Shown here: piece after piece, positions 12,924 to 22,530 of the stretch | Layout of the letters: each line of letters opens with the position of its first letter | Numbering within the stretch: position 1 is the first letter of the stretch | Source of the DNA: Babesia bovis T2Bo | Taxonomy: Eukaryota > Apicomplexa > Aconoidasida > Piroplasmida > Babesiidae | DNA length: 64,000 nt | Assembly: GCF_000165395.2 (NCBI RefSeq) | Contig: NC_010575.1 | Span: 791,001-855,000, forward strand | Direction: 5' to 3' | The notes under the pieces: generated by a model | The model's database searches: none | Told to the model about the DNA's origin: nothing | What the model saw: only the letters and a program-made list of their open reading frames with translations | Made by a program: the position numbers and the translations under genes

Positions 12924-13011
12924 ATAAAGTGTAATTTTTTATATATAAAAAACCGATGTTAGTTGGCCAAAAGGCCGTGGTAGTAGTGCATCGCTAGAGC
13001 GTGAACAACAG

Positions 13012-13941
13012 TCAAACTATTTTCTCAAGCTCCTCAATGTAACTAAGGGAGTGTCGAAGCATATCCTTGGATGGAATACCCCCAAGGTCATTGCCCTCTC
13101 TAACAAATATCACACGCGTACCTTCGATCTTCCACTGAATACCACATGGGTCTGAACAAATTTGTAATCCAAATTAAAATACACACCTTCAGTCACCTTA
13201 CTTTGATTGTAGTACTTGATGAACATGGATAGCTCCTAAATACATATAATATACAGATAAAAAGACATACACTGATGTCACCCAACTTTAACATGTGAAT
13301 CGCTGCGTCGACGTTCAACGATAAATAAGCCGCCTCCATGGATGCAGCAATCTTGTTGCGAGCAGTGTCGGCCAGCTTGAAACTTAAACTCTGATAGTAA
13401 GGGCATGATGCAGTTTGACGCATGTCAATCAAACGAGTTAAATTACCCTCCATCATGTTGTGCTCTAACTCAACGACATACGTTATATTTGCACTCGACC
13501 TCACTTCAACGGGTATTAACTCCAAAAGCATGTAAAAGTCACCGATGCGATTCTCAGTTAAAAGGTATAATAAACGGAGACCCAAAATGATGTCCAGACG
13601 AGTACTAGGAGTAGATAGCTGTTAATGTATTGTACAATCACCTATATATAACCTACATGAGTATAATCAAAGTAAAATGGATGAAGGTAAGAATAAAAAC
13701 AATCAAAGGAATCAATATCACCAAGCGTTAGTGAAATTAATGCGCCGATCTCATACACCTCACGAGCTAGCTGCAGAAAATGATCATCAAAAACGTTTCC
13801 ATTAAGTTGGTGCCGAATTAAGTCCTCTTTCAATGGCTCCAAGAGTTCGGCACAGGTGCTCATAGCATCAGGGTTCGCAGAAGCATCCGCAAACGCCTGT
13901 TGCAAAGCTAATACCTTACGTTCAAGCTCTGTATTAGCCAT
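13012..13941 (-). CDS. RPN12: 26S proteasome regulatory subunit Rpn12 (PSMD8)
   Basis: Four exons (13657-13941, 13271-13618, 13187-13235, 13012-13151) are joined by introns of 38, 35 and 35 nt, giving 273 aa. Family features are the ISLTLGDIDSFDCF and HPFYFDYTH region, the LGLRLLYLLTENRIGDF block and the MEGNLTRL segment. The C-terminal PCI portion ends in YIEELEKIV, close to the usual Rpn12 ending. Rpn12 sits in the 19S lid and helps complete lid-base assembly. The reading frame could extend upstream, but 13941 is the first ATG and fits the family N-terminus. The gene is convergent with GSK3, with only 88 bases between the stops. Confidence 0.92.
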
Positions 13942-14278
13942 TAATGCAATTATGTCAAATATAAAGTAGTGTATGTCGTCGAGGTGTACCACTTCCCAAC
14001 ACAAGCGAATCGCGACGGCATAGACACCAGTGTGTAACTAAAGCATATAAAACCTAGACAAAACAAAAAATAACATCTTCTGTTCCATCTAACCTATTTT
14101 ATGTTATGCCAGAGAATGTTTATAGAATCATATACATATTGACTACACATACGACATATCTGAGCCATGTATTACGCGATAACTTCATGCACAAAAAATT
14201 ATATAACCGTGCCTTTTAATGGGTTAAAACTAATAAAAGAGTTATCGAAATGGAAAATATTACAATCAATGCGTTCGG
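13942..14278. other. Intergenic region
   Basis: About 340 AT-rich bases lie between the Rpn12 start and the RING gene stop, both on the minus strand. Nothing recognisable is seen beyond the expected promoter and 3' UTR. Confidence 0.4.
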
Positions 14279-16320
14279 TCATATAATAGGCGGTAACGGG
14301 TGCCTGCAATTAGGGCATTCCATCTTTACGGAAGTCCAATCCTGCAGACAGCTGCGGTGAAACAAGTGGTCACATGGAGTTATACTCCAGTTGCTGTGTA
14401 TATATGTGCATATAGTAACAGAACCCACCCCTTAGATTGTTCAATGGAAGTCATACAAATGACACATTCTTGAGGATCGTCCTGCATAAGCTGCGTCCAG
14501 GGACGAACGTAATTATAAATCTGTGGTAAAATAGACCATGAAGCAAAACATCTAGCACCACGTAGACGCTGTAGACACATTAACACCAACTGTAGCAGTG
14601 TAACCAAAATGATGTATGCTCCAACAGTACGATTTGTCCTACCAGAATCTCGAGAAAATACGTCAAAAGTAAAAGCGTTTTCCTTCAGCATGAATACGTA
14701 ACAAGGTACATACAAACGTAGTAACGATACCGCTATCACCGTTAGAATGTTAAGCGAATTGCATTGACCACGCCATGCATCAAGAAGTATCTGAGGTATC
14801 CAACATAAATAAACTGAAATGAGAAACCAAGGAGAGTCAGGATAATAGGCGTACCAATTTATAATATGAAGAGCTATAAAGCTGAAATAGTAACGATAAA
14901 AAAGCTTGAAACGAGCTTGTGTAACCTCCCAACCCTCACGAATGTGCTCAGAATGGTTGGCGCGCCAAATCAATACCAAGTAGCTGTGGTCTACTACACC
15001 AACCAAAAAAATCTTTATAAAGATTGAGAAGGTGAAACACAAAATGTTTCTCCAGAAAAGGTTACGATGATAAAAGAAAAAGAAAATATCAAGCAAATCC
15101 TGGTAAGAAAACATACTAAATGCAATGATGCTAAGAGTCTTTCCATGAGAACCCTCATCAATGCCCCGTAACTGCTTGCATAACAAAATTATCTCCAACA
15201 GCGATTTCATAATAAAGAAAATGGCAAATTGTTGCACCATGACGTCACCATATGACATATCACGTTCCTGACCTTTAAAAGATATAGACACGCCACAGTC
15301 ATTAGAGACGACACTGCCATGCATTGTATCAACCAGTTGCTGACTTTCCTCGCCTTCAGATATATACGGAATTTTATTATTAGGCGTCACGGGACTCATA
15401 TTCTCAGCAACTTTGAAATCTGGAGGTTTCGGCTCAGAATATAAAGCATCAAATATGTTGAATTTGCGATCGCATAGATCAGATGTATGCTCGAATTCCT
15501 GCAAAAGGAAATGGTTTGTCCCCAAAATGTACAATTCATTAAGTTGACGTAGGGAAATCTGACTCATTTTAGGAAATGGGTGACGCAAAAATGCATTGAA
15601 GATGCAAACAGATCCCTGTGATTTACCTTCATACTCATTCCAATCATCCATTGTTAGCGCTAATTTAGGCCAATACTCCTTCAAGGGAGCACGGGAGGTA
15701 AAAGGTCCCAATACCGAAGACAATCCTGAGAGATATAACGTGTCAATGTTATTCGTGAATTCCAGGCCAGAGAGTCCAAGATATACACGACGATCCCTCT
15801 TAAATGTCCTTCTACCAAACTTTGGTGAATTCCAAAAAGCGAAACGGTTGCCTTCAGGGAGCTCAAAACACAATAGTAAATAGACTCGTACAAAAGAGTC
15901 AAGATCCATTTCACGGAATATAATCGTAGCATGCATATTGCCTGTCACACAACCACCAGCATTGTGAGTTTTGCTTCCATCAGGCTCTATGATTGTACGA
16001 GAAGTTTCACATACCTCGTACTCACCAGTATAGTAAGTACTGAAAATTCCTATATTGCGCAATGCGACGTCGTTTTTCTCTTCTGACTTTTCGAAGTCCC
16101 AAGTATGCATGTTTAACAGTAAATTAAGCATTACAATCATGCCTAGGAGAAGTAAGAAACCAACGAAAAACGTCAGGTTAATTTCGCGGTCATCGTTGTT
16201 ATCATTGGAAGGGGGACGTGCAGACTGGGCTGGAGTGGAATATACGGATCCTCCTTCCTGCGATGCAATTGAGTTTATTAAATTTTCGGCATCTAGAGCA
16301 CCTAATGGTGTCGCCGCCAT
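14279..16320 (-). CDS. Multi-pass membrane RING-type E3 ubiquitin ligase (Tul1-like)
   Basis: Exon 1 (14429-16320) and exon 2 (14279-14393), joined across a 35-nt intron, give 668 aa. A first transmembrane segment lies near residues 48-67. A lumenal domain of about 300 residues follows, with cysteines and a GCVTG patch. A cluster of about six hydrophobic helices comes next, and a cytosolic C-terminal RING-H2 ends the protein. The RING is split by the intron: CVIC in exon 1, then CDHLFHRSC and CPNC in exon 2. The layout matches the yeast Tul1 and plant FLY family of Golgi or endosomal ubiquitin ligases. The start at 16320 is a clean ATG. Substrate and compartment are inferred only from the family. 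Confidence 0.82.
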
Positions 16321-16486
16321 TGTGATATCAAATACGACGGTATTTGTGTCCTTGTTTTTTGGTAAAGTTTACACCCAAATATGAGCCTATGAGTGACAAC
16401 TGCTCATTGTTGAGAGATGCCAAACCTTTTTCGACTTTTTCAATATGAGAAGATGTCACTGCATTGAATATACGAATTCTACATTA

Positions 16487-16858
16487 CTACAAACCTGGAG
16501 TGGATGTAGTTGCAGGATTCGCAATGTCGGAGTTCAATAATCTTGCCAATGTACCTCTTCTCAAGAATTTCCACCATCTAATGCTCTCATGTAAACAATC
16601 AACTCTGAAATTATTAACTTACCTACAACATTCAAGTGCAGAACCTACACTGGGAAAATGTGATAACCTAAATCCCTTGTTAGGACGAGGTTGACCACGA
16701 CCACCGATACGTAAGTGAGTAGCTCCCCACCACTGCTTAGTTACTCGTCCAAAGTGGTTATACACTGCAATGTTTGTGTTTAAGGATTCTATAATATCAC
16801 AAACAACAAGCATATAAAAACAAAACAGACAAAATAACCAAACACATCACTTACCCAT
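16487..16858 (-). CDS. Small tryptophan- and arginine-rich protein, unknown
   Basis: I infer three coding exons: 16855-16858 (only ATGG), 16623-16788 and 16487-16577, with introns of 66 and 45 nt that have good GTAAG donors and AG acceptors. The product is 86 aa and basic, with patches such as TKQWWGATHLRIGGRG and RWWKFLRRGTLARLL. The composition resembles small subunits of mitochondrial complexes, but I recognise no family. The weakest point is the 4-nt first exon; the start could instead lie further up in a different exon. A competing rightward frame over the same bases lacks an ATG. Confidence 0.45.
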
Positions 16859-17223
16859 GAACGAAAAAATTGTTAACGTATTCGATAAATCATAGTTATA
16901 AAATATAAGATAGTATTATATCACATCCGAAATCGATATGATATTCTCGAAAGAGAAGCTCCATAAAACAACAATAGCTAGAAGTCAAGGCAATAGCATC
17001 GTTTAAAGAACATATTACTTAATATAAATAAAAAAAATCGCAGACGTATTCTGAAAGTGATTGCCAAGCGAAATCAGAAGACCAACCCAGATCCACACAT
17101 ACAACCCACGAAGTAAACGATTAAACTTCTACCACGCCATATATAGACATGAAAAATATACACATCAGATATTTATGGTTGTTGTAAATTGTTTCAATAC
17201 GATCGAGTGTTATCAAAAAGTTA
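16859..17223. other. Intergenic region; left edge of a duplicated block
   Basis: Mostly AT-rich sequence without coding signal. From 17157 onward it is the start of a perfect repeat that recurs at 21037. Confidence 0.4.
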
Positions 17224-18548
17224 TTAAGCACCAACAGATTGCTCCTTGCTTCCTTCCAGGGTAGTGGATAACACATACGCGCCACTCTCGTCGGGGTGGT
17301 ACACAAAACTTTCGCCATCGCACGAAACAATCAAACGGTCACTGTTGAACGAAACAGAAACGTGTGCCGATAAACGAGCGAGCCGAACACGCTGAATCAT
17401 TGACCAATCGGGAGAACGCCCAAATAAAAACACATCAGAACCAGTTGCAGCCGCCAAACGACCACCACTCTTGTTCCAACATATGTAACGAACATGAGGA
17501 ACACACTTAGAATCATTCTCCAAAGAAACCGTCTTCACCAACTGGAACTTGCGCTCAGACAACTCCCAAATCTTCACGCAGCCATCCAAACCACCAGTGG
17601 CAAGAAGACAAGGCAAAACAGTCGAACCTCTGTCCATAGTAGCATCATTAACAACGAAAGATACAGTGTTAACACCCCCAAAGTGCCCTTGGAAATTAAT
17701 CGTCTCAAACGAACCCTCACCAATAATAACACTAACGCGGCCGCTGGGAGAACCAACGGCACACAACAACTCGCCAATGGGAGATACACCGATACTCATG
17801 CAGCTTATAGACTTCTGAACATCCATCATCTCATGAAACAATGATAGATAATAACCAGATCCAGAAGAAGAGTGACGGTAAAAGCAAACAGAGTTGTCGC
17901 TCAAAACCGCAATCAAAACAGAACCAAACTTAGGAGGAGCCCAGCCAAGAAATACAGGATCGCAACGAGTAGTAGTGCTGCTCACCAAACGTAACGTCGA
18001 CGAATCGTCAGACGAACCGCTCTTCTCCAGTATCACAATCTCAGGGCCATTTTGCGATCGACAACCAGCAACCAAGAATTTGCAATAATAGTCATATTGC
18101 ATATCATAAACGTGAACCTTTTTCTGCAGAATCTGGTTCAGATTCACAGACAAGGGGCTCGTGACCGCGTTCATACTGACCAATACACTTTGTAAACCGC
18201 AATGAAATAACCGATGATGGATAACATTCAACACATCATTAGGCATACAATAAATCCCTGATTGTAATGGGAAAATACGAAAGCAGACAAACACAATACT
18301 ATCAACACACCAGGCGCAACTATCAGGTAACCCAGACAACGGACAAGCAGGGGAAACAGAACTACAACGGATGTGTAATAATACACACTAGATACAAATC
18401 GATACACACAATATTAAATCGCATAGACGTATACACAGCCCTGCCATACCTTACCAAAAAATACACATACAATGTGCAATGCCACAGGCTCCTCCAGGTA
18501 TGTTAGTATACCCAAGCCACTCATCTAGTAGTCATCCGGATTTTATTT
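17157..18548. repeat. Direct repeat, copy 1 (1,392 bp, with SEC13 and a neighbour's first exon)
   Basis: By eye, every line compared in this block is identical to 21037-22428, at a constant offset of 3,880 bases. It holds the whole SEC13 gene, the divergent upstream region, and exon 1 plus most of the first intron of the four-TM gene. The left limit shares only TATA with the other copy's flank, and the right limit shares TTTTATTT. No terminal inverted repeats, transposase or target-site duplication are seen. Confidence 0.95.
17224..18174 (-). CDS. SEC13: COPII/nuclear pore WD40 protein Sec13, copy 1
   Basis: The gene is a single exon; from the ATG at 18174 it encodes 316 aa, close to the usual Sec13 length. 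WD40 blades are visible, including QYDYYCKFLVAGCRS, GHFGGVNTVSFV, LLATGGLDGCVKIWEL, HVRYICWNKSGGRLA and a final HVSVSFNSDRLIVSC. Sec13 pairs with Sec31 in the outer COPII coat and also joins the Nup84/107 complex of the nuclear pore. An earlier in-frame ATG at 18246 would add 24 residues; I prefer 18174 because it leaves a family-like N-terminus. The gene is divergent from the four-TM gene and lies wholly in the repeated block. Confidence 0.85.
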   Translation of the reverse strand: MNAVTSPLSVNLNQILQKKVHVYDMQYDYYCKFLVAGCRSQNGPEIVILEKSGSSDDSSTLRLVSSTTTRCDPVFLGWAPPKFGSVLIAVLSDNSVCFYRHSSSGSGYYLSLFHEMMDVQKSISCMSIGVSPIGELLCAVGSPSGRVSVIIGEGSFETINFQGHFGGVNTVSFVVNDATMDRGSTVLPCLLATGGLDGCVKIWELSERKFQLVKTVSLENDSKCVPHVRYICWNKSGGRLAAATGSDVFLFGRSPDWSMIQRVRLARLSAHVSVSFNSDRLIVSCDGESFVYHPDESGAYVLSTTLEGSKEQSVGA

Positions 18549-19608
18549 ATTGTTGTTAATACATCTTTCAGGAATATTGCACCGTGAGGTGTATTCGGAG
18601 TCGCTTTTTAATCTTGGACTTCTTTTCGAAAGACGGTATAAAGTTCATCAACTATCTGATTTATCGCAACTTCAAAATCGAGCAAAAAATTATCTTGTGA
18701 GGTCTTTTGCTACTGGTATCAGCACTACTGTTAAGGAGAATGCTGTAGACACGGATGCTAATTTGGATCAGACAACCCCTTTGACTTTTACTGAGGAGGT
18801 TGATAACAAGGATATTGATGCTTTGGAATATGAAGATCATGACATTGTTGATTTGTTAAAGGTAGATGAAGACAAGGATATCAATTTGAACAAATTGGGA
18901 ACAACTGTAGTCACACTTAAAGACGTATCTAACAGCGTTGTGGAAGATATTACACCTAATAAATTGCCCACTAACGATAATAAGCTGTCCGAAAAACTTT
19001 CACACTTGCAACCACATGTGGAAATAAGGAGTGCAGGGTCTTATAAAGCTAGCCCTTCCGTGGATAATGTGCTTGTAAATATTCACGGAGATCATGTAGA
19101 TAGTGAGGGTGATTGGACATTGCCGAATAATAAGCGCTTAAGGATAGTGGCATTTTTTTGCTTTTTGGCACACATAGTAGTGTCGCTTGTATTTGCCTTA
19201 GTCTTATATTTGCATGTACATTTGGACTGGCAAAGAACGGTAAATAATCTCCATATTGTTTTCCCATTCGTTGCATACTTCACAACCAGAGTTGTTTTGC
19301 AAGGTTATTTCGATTGGGAATTCAAGAGTCTTATTCGACCATTCATGTCAATGTCTACGATAATTGGCCCAGGTGTCAACAAAGCAAGGATACTAAAGGG
19401 CGCGGCAAATAATATCTGTTTAATTCTTGCAGTTGCAACCGCTGCCTTACCATGTCATGTAGTGGATGATATAGAACCACGGAAAACCTTAAGCCATTTG
19501 TATTACGGCATATTTACTGCTCTCTTGATTACTGATATAGTGGCGGTAGCAGTCCATCATTATCTAATAAACAGGCATGTTGCAAGATTGATGTATAAGA
19601 AACCATAA
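18479..19608 (+). CDS. Four-transmembrane protein of unknown function
   Basis: Exon 1 (18479-18497) supplies the ATG and six more residues. A 74-nt intron follows, then exon 2 (18572-19608), for 351 aa. Without exon 1 the long frame has no methionine near its start, so the splice is well supported. The first 200 residues are hydrophilic and acidic. Four hydrophobic segments follow, near residues 213-240, 250-270, 300-320 and 330-347 (for example RIVAFFCFLAHIVVSL). The protein ends in basic MYKKP. I do not recognise the family. Exon 1 and its donor lie in the duplicated block, but the body does not. Confidence 0.7.
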
Positions 19609-19862
19609 TGAATATTCTCAACTGTCTGGACACAATTTCACGGGCTCTAAAAAGTGGCTTCATAAGCTCCATCACGGCAAAAGCAACAAGCAATATAGAC
19701 GCCGTATATCCAACGAACTCAGTTATCAAACCCATATATTGGATTCACGAGACACCAATCGAGATGGAATTACGGCGCAGAGTATATAAATCGTATAAAA
19801 GGCGAGTTCTTGGGTTACCTTCTACTAAATCACGGCGAAGGCATGCACAGAACCTCAGATAA
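19608..19862 (+). CDS. Possible small basic protein overlapping the preceding stop codon
   Basis: An ATG-initiated frame of 84 codons begins inside the stop codon of the four-TM gene (TAATG arrangement). Its C-terminal third is strongly basic (RRRVYKSYKRRVLGL, then KSRRRHAQNLR), as in mitochondrial ribosomal proteins. An overlapping minus-strand frame (19529-19735, 68 aa, beginning MGLITEFVGYTASILL) is an alternative and looks like a small membrane protein. Neither has a recognised family, and I cannot choose with certainty. Confidence 0.3.
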   Translation: MNILNCLDTISRALKSGFISSITAKATSNIDAVYPTNSVIKPIYWIHETPIEMELRRRVYKSYKRRVLGLPSTKSRRRHAQNLR

Positions 19863-20174
19863 CTTCATATGCCTTTACTCTATAATTAATGGATGTAATC
19901 CCACGTCGACATATATTAGAATCATGTACACTCATGCATACAATGTGTAATAATTAGTGCGATTTGTTTGTATTCGAAATTTCCGTATTTTCATTTAGCT
20001 CTCCGGACAATAACCGTCGTGCGTGTTATTGGCTTTTATTGATATCAGAAAGCGACATGTTCTCCATATAGGTATTATTTTTCCAGTGAAAGCTTGTTGA
20101 TTTTGGTAACACATTTAGTTAGAGCTTCATTCACATGTATGGGAAATCTTAAAATGTCTTGCATACTAAACGAA
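19863..20174. other. Intergenic region
   Basis: About 310 bases between a rightward and a leftward gene. No feature is recognised beyond probable 3' UTRs. Confidence 0.35.
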
Positions 20175-20837
20175 TCAGCGTGAATAGCTGCGCCTGGAAC
20201 GTCGGCCGCTATGCCGGGAAGTAGGACGGCTGCGGCTTGACCGGTGATAAGTGCGGCGTTCATAACTACGGCTGCGACTACGTGATCGATAATCATACCG
20301 ATATTTCTTAACCGTTTTACCGGCATCCATGCGTTGGCTGCAATCCGATGTATGCCTATTAGATTGCTTCAGTTTCGTGTCTTCTAACCTAACCCCGTCA
20401 CTGGGAAGGTTGGGTTTCTCACCATCCCCAACTAACTTACGTAAAGATTCCACATCAGTTGGACGTGACTTCAGAAGCATCAGACGTTTTGGTTTCGAGC
20501 CCCTGGAGCAATATGTCATGTAATATATAAAAAACATACAACATTTCCAACATAAGCTCATCCTCGTAAAGCTTAATTAGTTGTAGCTCCTCATTCGGAT
20601 CCCCTTCGGTTGCTTTGTTATCATTTTTCAAATACCAATCGTGCTTATAGAAATGGTTTTTATACTTAACCGTGCCAATTTTTACACTGTGACCTGGTGT
20701 ACATGAATTATATATAATAGAATCTCACCTAGATAGTGTTCACGTTCTTTGTTATCACAATTTTTTATATCTTCCCACTTAAATTGCTCTCGTCCACCTC
20801 TGGTCCCTTCTCTAGGAGGACTTAAACGAATGTCCAT
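20175..20837 (-). CDS. MMTAG2-like RS-rich protein
   Basis: Three exons (20729-20837, 20540-20693, 20175-20502), with 35-nt and 37-nt introns, give 196 aa. The N-terminus has the MMtag signature: RGGREQFKWEDIK, then REHYLG, then GHSVKIG and KHDWYLKN. The C-terminal 50 residues are an RS-type tail (SRSRSRSYERR, SGRRSRRSYSR). The human family member, multiple myeloma tumor-associated protein 2, is a nuclear phosphoprotein linked to RNA-processing factors; the exact role is unknown. The RS tail agrees with a splicing-related nuclear function. The gene lies between the two SEC13 copies. Confidence 0.8.
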
Positions 20838-21103
20838 AATGGTGATGAAAAAAATACATATGTATGAAGTCAAGGAAATAACCAAACGGCATTAGTAACC
20901 ATCATATAACACAATTAAAATATTTAAATATAATATAAGCGTAATGGTGGCAGCAGCAATTAATGAATGTACATACGAGTCAAAATGAATTATTAACATA
21001 TAGTACAACAATATTAATGAATAAGGACGATAATATTATACACATCAGATATTTATGGTTGTTGTAAATTGTTTCAATACGATCGAGTGTTATCAAAAAG
21101 TTA

Positions 21104-22054
21104 TTAAGCACCAACAGATTGCTCCTTGCTTCCTTCCAGGGTAGTGGATAACACATACGCGCCACTCTCGTCGGGGTGGTACACAAAACTTTCGCCATCG
21201 CACGAAACAATCAAACGGTCACTGTTGAACGAAACAGAAACGTGTGCCGATAAACGAGCGAGCCGAACACGCTGAATCATTGACCAATCGGGAGAACGCC
21301 CAAATAAAAACACATCAGAACCAGTTGCAGCCGCCAAACGACCACCACTCTTGTTCCAACATATGTAACGAACATGAGGAACACACTTAGAATCATTCTC
21401 CAAAGAAACCGTCTTCACCAACTGGAACTTGCGCTCAGACAACTCCCAAATCTTCACGCAGCCATCCAAACCACCAGTGGCAAGAAGACAAGGCAAAACA
21501 GTCGAACCTCTGTCCATAGTAGCATCATTAACAACGAAAGATACAGTGTTAACACCCCCAAAGTGCCCTTGGAAATTAATCGTCTCAAACGAACCCTCAC
21601 CAATAATAACACTAACGCGGCCGCTGGGAGAACCAACGGCACACAACAACTCGCCAATGGGAGATACACCGATACTCATGCAGCTTATAGACTTCTGAAC
21701 ATCCATCATCTCATGAAACAATGATAGATAATAACCAGATCCAGAAGAAGAGTGACGGTAAAAGCAAACAGAGTTGTCGCTCAAAACCGCAATCAAAACA
21801 GAACCAAACTTAGGAGGAGCCCAGCCAAGAAATACAGGATCGCAACGAGTAGTAGTGCTGCTCACCAAACGTAACGTCGACGAATCGTCAGACGAACCGC
21901 TCTTCTCCAGTATCACAATCTCAGGGCCATTTTGCGATCGACAACCAGCAACCAAGAATTTGCAATAATAGTCATATTGCATATCATAAACGTGAACCTT
22001 TTTCTGCAGAATCTGGTTCAGATTCACAGACAAGGGGCTCGTGACCGCGTTCAT
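21104..22054 (-). CDS. SEC13: COPII/nuclear pore WD40 protein Sec13, copy 2
   Basis: This frame is identical to the first SEC13 copy over the 316 codons from the ATG at 22054, and the longer open frame upstream is preserved too. It retains the same 305 bases between its start and exon 1 of the divergent gene, so it may be expressed. Its 3' flank differs from copy 1 beyond 21037. Absence of any substitution means a very recent duplication, gene conversion or an assembly error. Confidence 0.85.
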   Translation of the reverse strand: MNAVTSPLSVNLNQILQKKVHVYDMQYDYYCKFLVAGCRSQNGPEIVILEKSGSSDDSSTLRLVSSTTTRCDPVFLGWAPPKFGSVLIAVLSDNSVCFYRHSSSGSGYYLSLFHEMMDVQKSISCMSIGVSPIGELLCAVGSPSGRVSVIIGEGSFETINFQGHFGGVNTVSFVVNDATMDRGSTVLPCLLATGGLDGCVKIWELSERKFQLVKTVSLENDSKCVPHVRYICWNKSGGRLAAATGSDVFLFGRSPDWSMIQRVRLARLSAHVSVSFNSDRLIVSCDGESFVYHPDESGAYVLSTTLEGSKEQSVGA

Positions 22055-22358
22055 ACTGACCAATACACTTTGTAAACCGCAATGAAATAACCGATGATGG
22101 ATAACATTCAACACATCATTAGGCATACAATAAATCCCTGATTGTAATGGGAAAATACGAAAGCAGACAAACACAATACTATCAACACACCAGGCGCAAC
22201 TATCAGGTAACCCAGACAACGGACAAGCAGGGGAAACAGAACTACAACGGATGTGTAATAATACACACTAGATACAAATCGATACACACAATATTAAATC
22301 GCATAGACGTATACACAGCCCTGCCATACCTTACCAAAAAATACACATACAATGTGCA

Positions 22359-22377
22359 ATGCCACAGGCTCCTCCAG
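22359..22377 (+). pseudogene. Orphan duplicated first exon of the four-TM gene
   Basis: These 19 bases duplicate exon 1 of the gene at 18479-19608, ATG and splice donor included, but the intron is cut at 22428. Unrelated DNA leading into the 3' end of the hydrolase gene follows. A nearby TTTCTGCTTAG could act as an acceptor, but splicing to it would hit a stop within two codons. No functional product is expected. Confidence 0.75.
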
Positions 22378-22530
22378 GTATGTTAGTATACCCAAGCCAC
22401 TCATCTAGTAGTCATCCGGATTTTATTTCTGCTTAGTTATATAATGCGGTTGGATTTATGCACATTAGTTAATTAGTCGTCAATCTGTTTTTTTGCCTGC
22501 GGACTATAGTATATGCTGTCTTTTCTCCAT

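Larger units (their letters stand above)
21037..22428. repeat. Direct repeat, copy 2 (1,392 bp)
   Basis: This is the second copy of the 17157-18548 block, in the same orientation and with no difference seen in the lines compared. It ends within what was the first intron of the four-TM gene, so it is probably the derived copy. The two copies and the 2,488 bases between them make an A-B-A arrangement that is prone to recombination. Confidence 0.95.

Noticed and set aside
12960..12990. Stretch similar to the 5' region of U2 snRNA on the minus strand (CGGCCTTTTGGC)
   Set aside because: Only about 12 bases match; the flanking sequence lacks the rest of the conserved U2 start and branch-recognition region.
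16464..16694. 76-codon frame on the plus strand
   Set aside because: It has no ATG at its start and overlaps a minus-strand model with good splice signals.
17157..22428. Transposon as the cause of the SEC13 duplication
   Set aside because: No transposase, terminal inverted repeats or target-site duplication can be seen at the four edges.
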